Of a stretch of 5,141 bases of DNA, positions 1 to 4,515 are shown one piece after another. Numbering within the stretch: position 1 is the stretch's first letter; every line of letters starts with the position of its first letter. Location: contig JAEEXW010000243.1 of the NCBI GenBank assembly GCA_016287995.1, positions 1 to 5,141 of the forward strand, read 5' to 3'. The position numbers and the translations under genes were made by a program. The notes under the pieces were generated by a model. It made no database searches, was not told where the DNA came from, and saw only the letters and a program-made list of their open reading frames with translations. The DNA is from Bacteroidales bacterium. GTDB taxonomy: Bacteria > Bacteroidota > Bacteroidia > Bacteroidales > UBA3824.

Positions 1-1062
1 TTTGACAGAAAGGCGATTGCGAAAATGGATTTGTTTACGCAATTTGCCCTTATTGCTACGGCAGAAGGTCTTGAAAATTCGGGACTTTTGAACACAGACT
101 TCAAGCATGAACGTGCCGGTGTTATTTGGGGTTCGGGCATAGGCGGCATCAATGTTATGACCGCTGAGGTTATGGATTTTGCGCAAGGCGACGGTACGCC
201 TAAATTTTCGCCGTTTTTTATCCCGAAAATGATTAGCGACATAGCCGCAGGTTATATTTCGATGAAATATGATTTCAAAGGACCTAATTACGCCACAGTA
301 TCAGCATGTGCGTCTTCGGCACACGCAATTATTGACGCTTTCAATTGGATAAGGCTCGGCAAGGCAGACGTTATTGTTACGGGAGGTTCGGAATCTCCTA
401 TCGGAATAGCGGCACTTGCGGGATTCAATTCAATGAAAGCCCTTTCAACGCGCAACGACGACCCGAAAACCGCTTCGAGACCTTTTGACAAGGACAGAGA
501 CGGTTTTGTAATCGGCGAGGGTGCGGGTTGTTTGGTTTTGGAAGAATACGAACACGCCAAAGCAAGAGGAGCAAAAATACTTTGCGAAATAGGCGGAGGC
601 GGTGCCTCTGCGGACGCACATCATATCACGGCTCCTCACCCGGAAGGAAAAGGTGCTATTCAGGTTATGAACATGGCGATAGAAGATGCCGGTTTGAAAC
701 CTGAGGATATTGACTACATCAATGTTCACGGTACATCTACTGGACTCGGCGACAAAGCAGAGGCGATAGCGATAAAAGAGGTGTTCAAAGAACACGCATA
801 CAAGTTGAGCATATCAAGTACAAAGAGTATGACGGGTCATTTGTTAGGCGGTGCCGGAGCGATAGAGTCTATTGCCTGCGTTCTTGCAATGCAGAACAAT
901 CTCGTTCCCCCGACAATCAACTTCCAGACACCTGATCCGGATATTGACCCGAGGCTTGATATTACACCGAATAAGGCAAAGGCAAAAACAATCAATGCAG
1001 CCCTGAACAATACTTTCGGGTTCGGCGGTCATAACGCATCTATTGTTTTCAAAAAATTGTAG
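1..1062 (+). CDS. fabF: 3-oxoacyl-ACP synthase II (KAS II), 5' end outside window
   Basis: This enzyme condenses malonyl-ACP with acyl-ACP, the elongating step of cytoplasmic type II fatty acid synthesis. The reading frame is open from base 1 (FDRKAIAKMDLF...), so the ATG at 25 is internal and the true start lies upstream. All three catalytic residues are visible: the nucleophile Cys in SACASSAH (codon 307-309), His in NVHGTSTG and His in MTGHLLGG. Counted from the Met at base 25 they fall at 95, 235 and 272, a constant 68 less than E. coli FabF Cys163, His303 and His340, so roughly the first 60 residues are missing and the full protein would be about 413 residues, normal for the family. The C-terminal NNTFGFGGHN motif is present. 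rnc follows after 27 bases on the same strand, so the two are probably cotranscribed; acpP would be expected upstream. FabF rather than FabB is favoured by this collinearity and the genomic setting. Confidence 0.97.
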   Translation, partial: FDRKAIAKMDLFTQFALIATAEGLENSGLLNTDFKHERAGVIWGSGIGGINVMTAEVMDFAQGDGTPKFSPFFIPKMISDIAAGYISMKYDFKGPNYATVSACASSAHAIIDAFNWIRLGKADVIVTGGSESPIGIAALAGFNSMKALSTRNDDPKTASRPFDKDRDGFVIGEGAGCLVLEEYEHAKARGAKILCEIGGGGASADAHHITAPHPEGKGAIQVMNMAIEDAGLKPEDIDYINVHGTSTGLGDKAEAIAIKEVFKEHAYKLSISSTKSMTGHLLGGAGAIESIACVLAMQNNLVPPTINFQTPDPDIDPRLDITPNKAKAKTINAALNNTFGFGGHNASIVFKKL

Positions 1063-1089
1063 CCTTTTTCTAAAAAATGAAAACAAACA

Positions 1090-1821
1090 GTGTTTACTGA
1101 TTTATTATCATTTTTGAAATTTTTATTCCGTTCCGACAAGAAATTTGTCTTAGAAATAAGACGGATTACGGGCTTTTTCCCAAACCGGCTTGAATATTAT
1201 AAGACGGCTTTGATTCACCGTTCGAAGTCTTTGCGAAAGCAGGACGGATTTTATATCAATAACGAGCGGCTTGAATTTCTCGGCGATTCGGTTTTGGATT
1301 TGCTGATAGGAGAATACTTGTATAAGAAATTTCCTGAGGAGCAGGAGGGTTTTTTAACGCAGTGTCGTTCGAGAATTGTTAACGGTGAAAACCTTACAGA
1401 ACTCACTAAACATATCGGTTTGGACAAATTAGTGAGAACGAATGTAAAGAACGGACTTCACGGCGTTCATCTTTACGGTGATGCGTTTGAGGCATTTTTG
1501 GGTGCGGTTTATTTGGATCGTGGTTTCAAAAGGGCCGGGAAATACATCATTAAAAGAATAATGCCCAAATATTTAAATATAGTTGAATTGGAACATCATA
1601 ACTACAACTATAAATCACAAATGATAGAATGGGGGCAAAAAAACAAGAAAACGGTTGTTTTTGAAACCGACATTGATGCTCCGGGCAGTAAATATTTTGG
1701 ATCAATTTTGAAAGTAGGAAATACTGAAATGTCCTCTGGGATAGGTAATTCTAAAAAAGAGGCAGAGCAAAAAGCCGCTCATGTCTGTCTAAAAAAACTC
1801 GGCGTAATAAAAAGTGAATAA
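1090..1821 (+). CDS. rnc: Ribonuclease III
   Basis: This is a double-strand-specific endoribonuclease that processes rRNA precursors and structured mRNAs. The 243-residue product has an N-terminal extension of about 20-30 residues, the RNase III domain, and a C-terminal dsRNA-binding domain (about 174-240, ending in GNSKKEAEQKAA). The signature NERLEFLGDSVLDLL spans 58-72. The metal-binding acidic residues are present: E59, E62 and D66, and D131 and E134 in GDAFEAFLGAVYLDRG, matching E. coli E38, E41, D45, D114 and E117. The start is the GTG at 1090; a stop at 1078-1080 in the same frame limits how far upstream it can begin. An ATG at 1077 is in another frame and soon stops. The gene is 27 bases behind fabF and likely shares its promoter. 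It is a housekeeping copy, so its closeness to CRISPR remains does not by itself mean a type II system. Confidence 0.97.
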   Translation: MFTDLLSFLKFLFRSDKKFVLEIRRITGFFPNRLEYYKTALIHRSKSLRKQDGFYINNERLEFLGDSVLDLLIGEYLYKKFPEEQEGFLTQCRSRIVNGENLTELTKHIGLDKLVRTNVKNGLHGVHLYGDAFEAFLGAVYLDRGFKRAGKYIIKRIMPKYLNIVELEHHNYNYKSQMIEWGQKNKKTVVFETDIDAPGSKYFGSILKVGNTEMSSGIGNSKKEAEQKAAHVCLKKLGVIKSE

Positions 1822-1824
1822 GAT

Positions 1825-1868
1825 AAAAAAATGAAGATTCTAATTTTTGTTAGAATCTTCATTTTTTT
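1825..1868 (+). terminator. Intrinsic terminator after rnc
   Basis: A perfect 18-bp stem (1825-1842 with 1851-1868) closes an 8-base loop. The right arm ends in seven T's, and the hairpin begins 3 bases after the rnc stop. It is almost symmetrical, with an A-run on the left arm and a T-run on the right, so it could also end minus-strand transcription. Its left arm contains the stop of the Cas6-like remnant. Confidence 0.9.
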
Positions 1869-2004
1869 GTTCCTTTAACACACCGAAACCTAACGCCGCA
1901 TTTTTGCCCAATCCCATAAAATAAGGCAAAGAAATATTTGAAGAAAATTTTATACAAAAAGACATATTTCCCTAAATTCAAATCTCCACTTTTACAAAAT
2001 CAAA
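1840..2004 (-). pseudogene. cas6: C-terminal remnant of a Cas6-type CRISPR endoribonuclease
   Basis: Minus-strand translation from 1965 to the TAG at 1840-1842 gives 41 residues beginning MSFCIKFSSN, continuing through NISLPYF and containing GLGKNAALGFGVLK. Cas6 proteins, which cut the CRISPR precursor RNA at each repeat, end in a glycine-rich loop of this form (tN..lP..iGLGK..slGFG). Upstream in the same frame FDFVKVEI also fits the preceding Cas6 strand, but TGA (1978-1980) and TAG (1972-1974) interrupt it, so the gene is inactivated. The rest of the protein (about 200 residues) is missing; the DNA upstream is occupied by a hairpin and an unrelated fragment. The piece is too short for the usual ORF length cut-off. 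The call rests on the motif and on the CRISPR repeats about 0.9 kb away; the match upstream of the stops is the weaker part. Confidence 0.68.
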
Positions 2005-2011
2005 CCTACAA

Positions 2012-2045
2012 AAAACGCATCTACCATTAACGATAGATGCGTTTT
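2012..2045 (-). terminator. Terminator hairpin behind the fragment ending at 2068
   Basis: A 12-bp perfect stem (2012-2023 with 2034-2045) with a 10-base loop. Read on the minus strand, the second arm runs into six T's, which is typical of an intrinsic terminator. It lies 22 bases past the minus-strand stop at 2068, supporting that stop as the end of a real gene. On the + strand only four T's follow. Confidence 0.75.
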
Positions 2046-2067
2046 GTATAAATTGGTAAATCCTTGG

Positions 2068-2271
2068 TTAATAAATTACCGGCGATACGGGTATGTGCTG
2101 CCAAGTTTTTTCTCCTTGTATTGTTGTTGAAGGCCTTCCTGTACTATAATCAGGAAAACTACAAGATTGAGATTTTGTGGTATCTTCAAATATGCGATTA
2201 TATACAGACTTTATTCCATTGCTTTCCAAAGGCATATAAATGTAACCATTGTTATAATATATAATAGCGTT
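2068..2271 (-). pseudogene. C-terminal fragment of an unrecognised protein
   Basis: About 67 residues on the minus strand (NAIIYYNNGYIYMPLES... to ...IPVSPVIY) end at a TAA and are followed by a good terminator, so this looks like the genuine 3' end of a gene. The frame continues rightwards to an ATG at 2334, but the first 21 residues of that longer ORF are only the antisense of the WYL-domain fragment. The native N-terminus has therefore been replaced at a junction near 2258-2271. The sequence is rich in Tyr, Ser, Pro and Thr and has no motif I recognise; no function is offered. It could instead be a chance open frame, but the terminator argues against this. Confidence 0.45.
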
Positions 2272-2638
2272 AGACCGTATAGAAGCGGTTGAACCTCTTG
2301 AAAAAGAAACTTTTATCGAAAATATTTCCGACATCGAAGAATATTATGATAAGGCGGTAGGGGTTACGATAATGGATGGTGAGCTGGTGGAAAAAGTTGT
2401 ATTTATAGTCAGTGGGTTAACAGCGAAGTATATAGATTCAAAACCGTTGCACCCGTCAGCCATACAAAAATGGCTTCCCGACGGAACGCTTCAAATAACG
2501 CTCAACGTTGTAATCAATTATGAATTAGAGCATTTACTACTTTCCTACGCAGACAGCATAAAAATACTTTCGCCGCAACGTCTTATCGACCGTCATAAAG
2601 AATTATTGAAAAAATCATTGGAGAAATACCAAGAATAA
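2258..2638 (+). pseudogene. C-terminal fragment of a WYL-domain transcriptional regulator
   Basis: The frame is open from just after a stop at 2255-2257 to the TAA at 2636-2638. It starts YIIALDRIEAVEP, which matches the last strand of a WYL domain (..fALDRI..ie), and continues with EEYYDKAVGVTI, a region with TAKYIDSKPLHPSAIQKW, and NYELEHLLLSYADSIKILSPQ. This is the usual C-terminal WYL extension of Bacteroidota regulators. The helix-turn-helix domain and most of the WYL domain are absent, so the gene is 5'-truncated; the ATG at 2372 is internal and would give 88 residues. No frameshift or stop is seen in what remains. WYL proteins bind ligands, probably nucleic acid or nucleotides, and often sit beside CRISPR-Cas operons as regulators, which fits this setting. 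The break lies against an oppositely oriented fragment. Confidence 0.72.
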
Positions 2639-2899
2639 TTTTGATTTTTTTATTTTATCAACACATATTTTTCATCACAAAGAAATCCATATATTTTCCA
2701 ATCGCCACACATAGCCGCAACACGGCGGTACACGTTTGGCTGGGCGTGGTGGCGCGAACACGACAAAAACCCCGTGTACGAAAAAAATGGAGTGTGTTTA
2801 TTTTCATGCAATATTGTTCTAATTACATTATACGGGGGTTTTAAAACCTTACGGTTTTACACCGCCCGCCTAACGTATGCCGCCGCTACCGCGGCTACA
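2639..2899. other. Non-coding stretch with GC-rich palindromic sequence
   Basis: I find no convincing gene here; a 67-codon open frame (2641-2844) has no family features. AT-rich DNA is interrupted by two GC-rich blocks (about 2702-2780 and 2860-2895). The first can fold: CGCCAC (2703-2708) pairs with GTGGCG (2749-2754), GCCG (2714-2717) with CGGC (2723-2726), and GTACACG (2728-2734) is inverted at 2773-2779. AAAACCCC (2766-2773) is inverted at 2835-2842, and TAAAACC-TTAC-GGTTTTA (2842-2859) is a 7-bp hairpin. In the second block GCCGC (2879-2883) pairs with GCGGC (2891-2895). Some of these pairings exclude each other. It may be a dispersed repeat or structured element; its identity is unknown. 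Confidence 0.4.
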
Positions 2900-2936
2900 A
2901 AACAAATCCTTGTTCTAATGGAATATGCTCTCTGAC
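2900..2936 (-). repeat. CRISPR repeat copy 1 (leader-distal, degenerate)
   Basis: Matches the perfect copies from 2905 to 2936 (32 bases); the five + strand bases at 2900-2904 differ. In the array's reading direction the lost bases are the last five of the repeat, as often seen in the terminal repeat of an array. Confidence 0.75.
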
Positions 2937-3274
2937 TTTTTCAAAGTGCTCATTGGTATTATCAATCCATATATTTTCGGATTTAGCCCAATTCTCTATG
3001 ATTCTTTTTTGCTTGTCTGCTTGCTTGAATTCGTCTGACTTTTCAGCTTTTGAATCTGTTTTAGTGCTGATTGCACAGATGCAGGATGCTGCAACATTTC
3101 TTTTACCGCCTCTTGTGCAGCCAACGAATTCTCTCTGTGATAGTCTGTTAAATACTCTTTGTCCATTTTCAATATCTGTTATAAGGTTATTTAATTCGTC
3201 TAAGGCTTCTTGATTCCATTCGCCGGTTTCGATTGCCTTATCTATATTATCAAACGTAAGATCTGCTGAATTAT
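2937..3274 (-). pseudogene. Internal fragment of a mobile-element 'polyvalent' protein
   Basis: The interval between repeats 1 and 2 encodes about 113 residues in one open minus-strand frame, without native start or end. An ORF of 140 codons (2895-3317) includes it, but its two ends are repeat translation: REHIPLEQG occurs at residues 4-12 and again at 129-137. The middle contains EALDELNNLITDIENG, FNRLSQREF, VGCTRGGKRNVAAS and QKRIIENWAKSENIWIDN. From memory this order (Asp/Glu-rich helix, a Glu then Gly-Gly-x-x-Asn-Val-x-Ala-Ser motif, then a 'eeWAk..g.WIDN' stretch) resembles N-terminal parts of long polyvalent proteins of Bacteroidota phages and conjugative elements. The fragment is cut at both sides almost exactly at CRISPR repeats. 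It is very unlikely to make a working protein. Confidence 0.55.
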
Positions 3275-3311
3275 TGTGTAATCCTTGTTCTAATGGAATA
3301 TGCTCTCTGTC
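3275..3311 (-). repeat. CRISPR repeat copy 2 (degenerate ends)
   Basis: Identical to the perfect copies from 3279 to 3309, with substitutions in the outermost + strand bases (3275-3278) and A to T at 3310. It forms the one canonical repeat-spacer-repeat unit with copy 3. Confidence 0.8.
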
Positions 3312-3348
3312 AATCACCGTATTGATATTAACGAAATCGGTATTGATT
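3312..3348 (-). other. CRISPR spacer, 37 bp
   Basis: The only interval of normal spacer length, equal to the repeat in size. It contains an internal direct repeat GTATTGAT (3319-3326 and 3340-3347). Its source is unknown without a protospacer search. Confidence 0.65.
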
Positions 3349-3385
3349 GTCTTAATCCTTGTTCTAATGGAATATGCTCTCTGAC
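3349..3385 (-). repeat. CRISPR repeat copy 3 (perfect)
   Basis: Identical over all 37 bases to copy 4. The ends are complementary (GTC...GAC). A terminator-like hairpin begins at the very next base, 3386. Confidence 0.85.
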
Positions 3386-3432
3386 AAAAATGCGCTTTTC
3401 TTACAATAATTATAAGTTAAGCGCGTTTTTTT
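3386..3432 (+). terminator. Hairpin with T-run directly beside CRISPR repeat 3
   Basis: A 12-bp stem with one G-U pair (3386-3397 with 3419-3430) plus an inner 4-bp stem (CTTA 3400-3403 with TAAG 3413-3416). On the + strand it runs through seven T's (3426-3432); on the minus strand its far arm ends in five T's, so it may act in both directions. Read leftwards it would stop array transcription between repeats 4 and 3. Confidence 0.65.
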
Positions 3433-3472
3433 ATTACAATTCAATAAATTCTAACCTTTAAAATTTAATACT

Positions 3473-3901
3473 ATGAAACGAATATTCTTTTTAATAATTG
3501 TTATAATTGCATTTGTAAGCAATATTTACGCACAACAAACAATAAAACCTGACTTTAAAATTCCGGAATTAGAATATCGAAATTGTTATGATACAATAAT
3601 TCTCTTTGAAAAAACTTGTGATATTTATATTAAAGACACATTACCTGATGGAAATATTATTTTATATGTATTAATAACATGGGGATATTATAAAGACGAA
3701 TCAAAATTATTTCCAGTAGAAATATCAGGAACGTATGAAAAAATAAAACAATGGGAACAAAATCCATATATTTCAAACGACAGCACAAAAACATATCCTT
3801 TAATAAACTATCATACTGGATTAGAAGTAAGACCAAAAGAATGTAATTCTAAACGTTTTGTTGGTTTTGATAATTTTGGAGGATTTTATTGCATAGAGTA
3901 A
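3473..3901 (+). CDS. Small secreted protein of unknown function
   Basis: A 142-residue protein begins with a clear signal peptide: MKR, a hydrophobic stretch at about 4-15, and a probable signal peptidase I site after NIYA (residue 20, before QQ). No lipobox cysteine follows, so it is predicted to be exported to the periplasm or beyond rather than lipid-anchored. The mature part of about 122 residues has four cysteines (NCYD, KTCD, KECN and YCIE) that could form disulfides; I recognise no domain. The ATG at 3473 is favoured by the position of the signal peptide; upstream DNA is AT-rich with no Shine-Dalgarno. The gene is noticeably more AT-rich than fabF, rnc or the flavoprotein gene, suggesting transfer. 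It is intact and is enclosed, with its upstream hairpin, between two perfect CRISPR repeats; its stop is only 31 bases before repeat 4. Whether it is expressed is unknown; no good promoter is seen. Confidence 0.82.
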   Translation: MKRIFFLIIVIIAFVSNIYAQQTIKPDFKIPELEYRNCYDTIILFEKTCDIYIKDTLPDGNIILYVLITWGYYKDESKLFPVEISGTYEKIKQWEQNPYISNDSTKTYPLINYHTGLEVRPKECNSKRFVGFDNFGGFYCIE

Positions 3902-3932
3902 CTTTTCAAATGTCAAGGGGGTTTCCTTCCTT

Positions 3933-3969
3933 GTCTTAATCCTTGTTCTAATGGAATATGCTCTCTGAC
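3933..3969 (-). repeat. CRISPR repeat copy 4 (perfect, leader-proximal)
   Basis: Identical to copy 3 over 37 bases. It is the last copy on the right and borders the AT-rich leader region. Confidence 0.85.
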
Positions 3970-4012
3970 AGCAACTTTCAGAAGTATCAGAGCGTCAAAG
4001 AGTTAGGGTTCT

Positions 4013-4053
4013 ATTTTAACAGAATTTTAAAAGATTTTAAGAAATTTTAAGAC
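4013..4053. repeat. Four phased ATTTTAA tandem repeats
   Basis: ATTTTAA occurs at 4013, 4024, 4034 and 4044, a spacing of 10-11 bases, close to one DNA helical turn. Such phasing tends to bend DNA and sits 44-84 bases from the leader-proximal CRISPR repeat, where integration host factors bend leaders in other CRISPR systems. The role here is inferred. Confidence 0.6.
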
Positions 4054-4148
4054 AAATTTGTTACGGTAAACTTTACTTTTGATATAAAGTATCGCTACCA
4101 TTTTTGGGACTGTAAACTTTCAAACTCTTAAAAATGTAAAAATTCGTT

Positions 4149-4181
4149 AAAAAGCACGCGTAGGTTGTGCTACGCCTTTTT
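4149..4181. terminator. Bidirectional terminator-like hairpin
   Basis: GCGTAG (4158-4163) pairs with CTACGC (4170-4175) around a 6-base loop. The stem is extended by AAAAAG (4149-4154) with CTTTTT (4176-4181) across a CAC bulge. Five T's follow on each strand. On the minus strand it lies between boxA and the CRISPR repeats. Confidence 0.55.
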
Positions 4182-4240
4182 CAAACCCATACTTCTTTAA
4201 TTTTATCTAAGACTTTTCAAATATCCTATTTTTTTCAGTA

Positions 4241-4252
4241 TGTCAAAGAGCA
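4241..4252 (-). promoter_or_regulatory. boxA-like antitermination site
   Basis: The minus strand reads TGCTCTTTGACA, very close to the boxA of bacterial rRNA leaders (E. coli TGCTCTTTAACA), which binds NusB-NusE and lets RNA polymerase resist termination. It begins about 12 bases after the predicted transcription start of the promoter at 4270-4301, the expected place for a leader boxA. Confidence 0.6.
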
Positions 4253-4269
4253 TGACAACCTTTCAATTA

Positions 4270-4301
4270 CAAAAATAAAAAATGATTTTTTCCTAACCAA
4301 A
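4270..4301 (-). promoter_or_regulatory. Bacteroidota primary sigma promoter
   Basis: On the minus strand a -33 TTTG (4298-4301) is followed after 20 bases by TATTTTTG (4270-4277), an exact match to the -7 consensus TAnnTTTG. Transcription should begin near 4264. Long A/T tracts upstream (4302-4330, including a 9-bp inverted repeat 4302-4310/4317-4325) resemble the UP-like region of strong rRNA promoters. The direction leads into boxA and the CRISPR repeats. Confidence 0.65.
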
Positions 4302-4454
4302 TTTTTTGAAGTTTTTTTCAAAAAAAATCATAAAAACATGCCTCTTTAAAACTTTTTCTCAACAAATTAAACAAATTTATCGAACAGTTTTCTGTGTGTT
4401 TTTACATTTCTCACTATTAAAATTAAGTGAAGAATTTTATTCCGTTAGGCATAA
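4302..4454. other. AT-rich intergenic sequence, no gene seen
   Basis: Apart from the A/T tracts just upstream of the promoter I see nothing functional. The open frames here on the + strand have no family features, and the longest simply runs on into the antisense of the flavoprotein gene. Confidence 0.5.
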
Positions 4455-4474
4455 GGCGAACACGGATGTTCGCC
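4455..4474. repeat. GC-rich hairpin GGCGAACA/TGTTCGCC
   Basis: A perfect 8-bp stem with the tetraloop CGGA, in AT-rich DNA 42 bases past the stop of the flavoprotein gene. There is no T-run on either strand, so it is not a classic terminator. It resembles the short palindromes dispersed between genes in many Bacteroidota genomes and may protect the 3' end of the flavoprotein mRNA. Confidence 0.55.
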
Positions 4475-4515
4475 CATACAAACAGTTGAAACACAATATA
4501 AATTTATGTTTATCC

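Larger units (their letters stand above)
2900..3969 (-). CRISPR. Degenerate CRISPR array with gene-sized intervals
   Basis: Four direct copies of a 37-bp repeat lie at 2900, 3275, 3349 and 3933. The two rightmost are identical over 37 bases (+ strand GTCTTAATCC...CTCTCTGAC); the two left copies share a core of about 30 bases and diverge at one edge. Only the 3275/3349 pair is separated by a normal 37-bp spacer. The other intervals are 338 bp (mobile-gene fragment) and 547 bp (hairpin plus an intact gene). On the minus strand the repeat starts GTCAGAG and ends GGATTAAGAC, an end typical of Cas6-processed repeats, and a promoter with boxA reads in this direction from the right. Degeneracy at the left end also fits a leader on the right. 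No intact cas gene is in the window; a Cas6-like remnant is at 1840-2004. Confidence 0.72.
3970..4301 (-). promoter_or_regulatory. Putative CRISPR leader region
   Basis: No gene is seen in this AT-rich stretch between the last repeat and the promoter. It contains, in minus-strand order, a promoter, a boxA-like motif, a T-run hairpin, the inverted repeat TACTTT/AAAGTA (4074-4079 and 4086-4091), a direct repeat GTAAACTTT (4066-4074 and 4112-4120) and four phased ATTTTAA repeats. About 295 bases separate the predicted start of transcription from the first repeat, a plausible leader length. The bases next to the repeat (3970-4006) could alternatively be a relic spacer. Confidence 0.5.

Noticed and set aside
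1090..1821. RNase III next to CRISPR remains, suggesting a type II (Cas9) system
   Set aside because: rnc is in its normal place behind fabF, and neither Cas9 sequence nor a tracrRNA-like anti-repeat is visible. The nearby Cas6-like relic points to a Cas6-processed (type I or III) system.
2814..2823. Possible fifth degenerate repeat (TTGTTCTAAT)
   Set aside because: Only 10 bases match the CRISPR repeat and the flanking bases do not continue the match.
2641..2844. 67-codon open frame rich in Arg and aromatic residues
   Set aside because: It runs across the GC-rich palindromic block, has no recognisable domain or start context, and looks like translated non-coding repeat sequence.
2953..3213. 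+ strand open frame of 86 codons between repeats 1 and 2
   Set aside because: It is antisense to the minus-strand polyvalent-protein fragment, which shows the recognisable motifs.
4141..4330. Start of an rRNA operon on the minus strand
   Set aside because: The promoter and boxA resemble an rRNA leader, but no 16S or tRNA sequence follows; CRISPR repeats do.
2868..4450. Integron-like boundaries: GCCTAAC at 2868-2874 and GTTAGGC at 4444-4450
   Set aside because: These 7-base motifs match attC core consensus but occur singly, 1.6 kb apart, with no paired core sites close by and no integrase gene. Chance is the better explanation.
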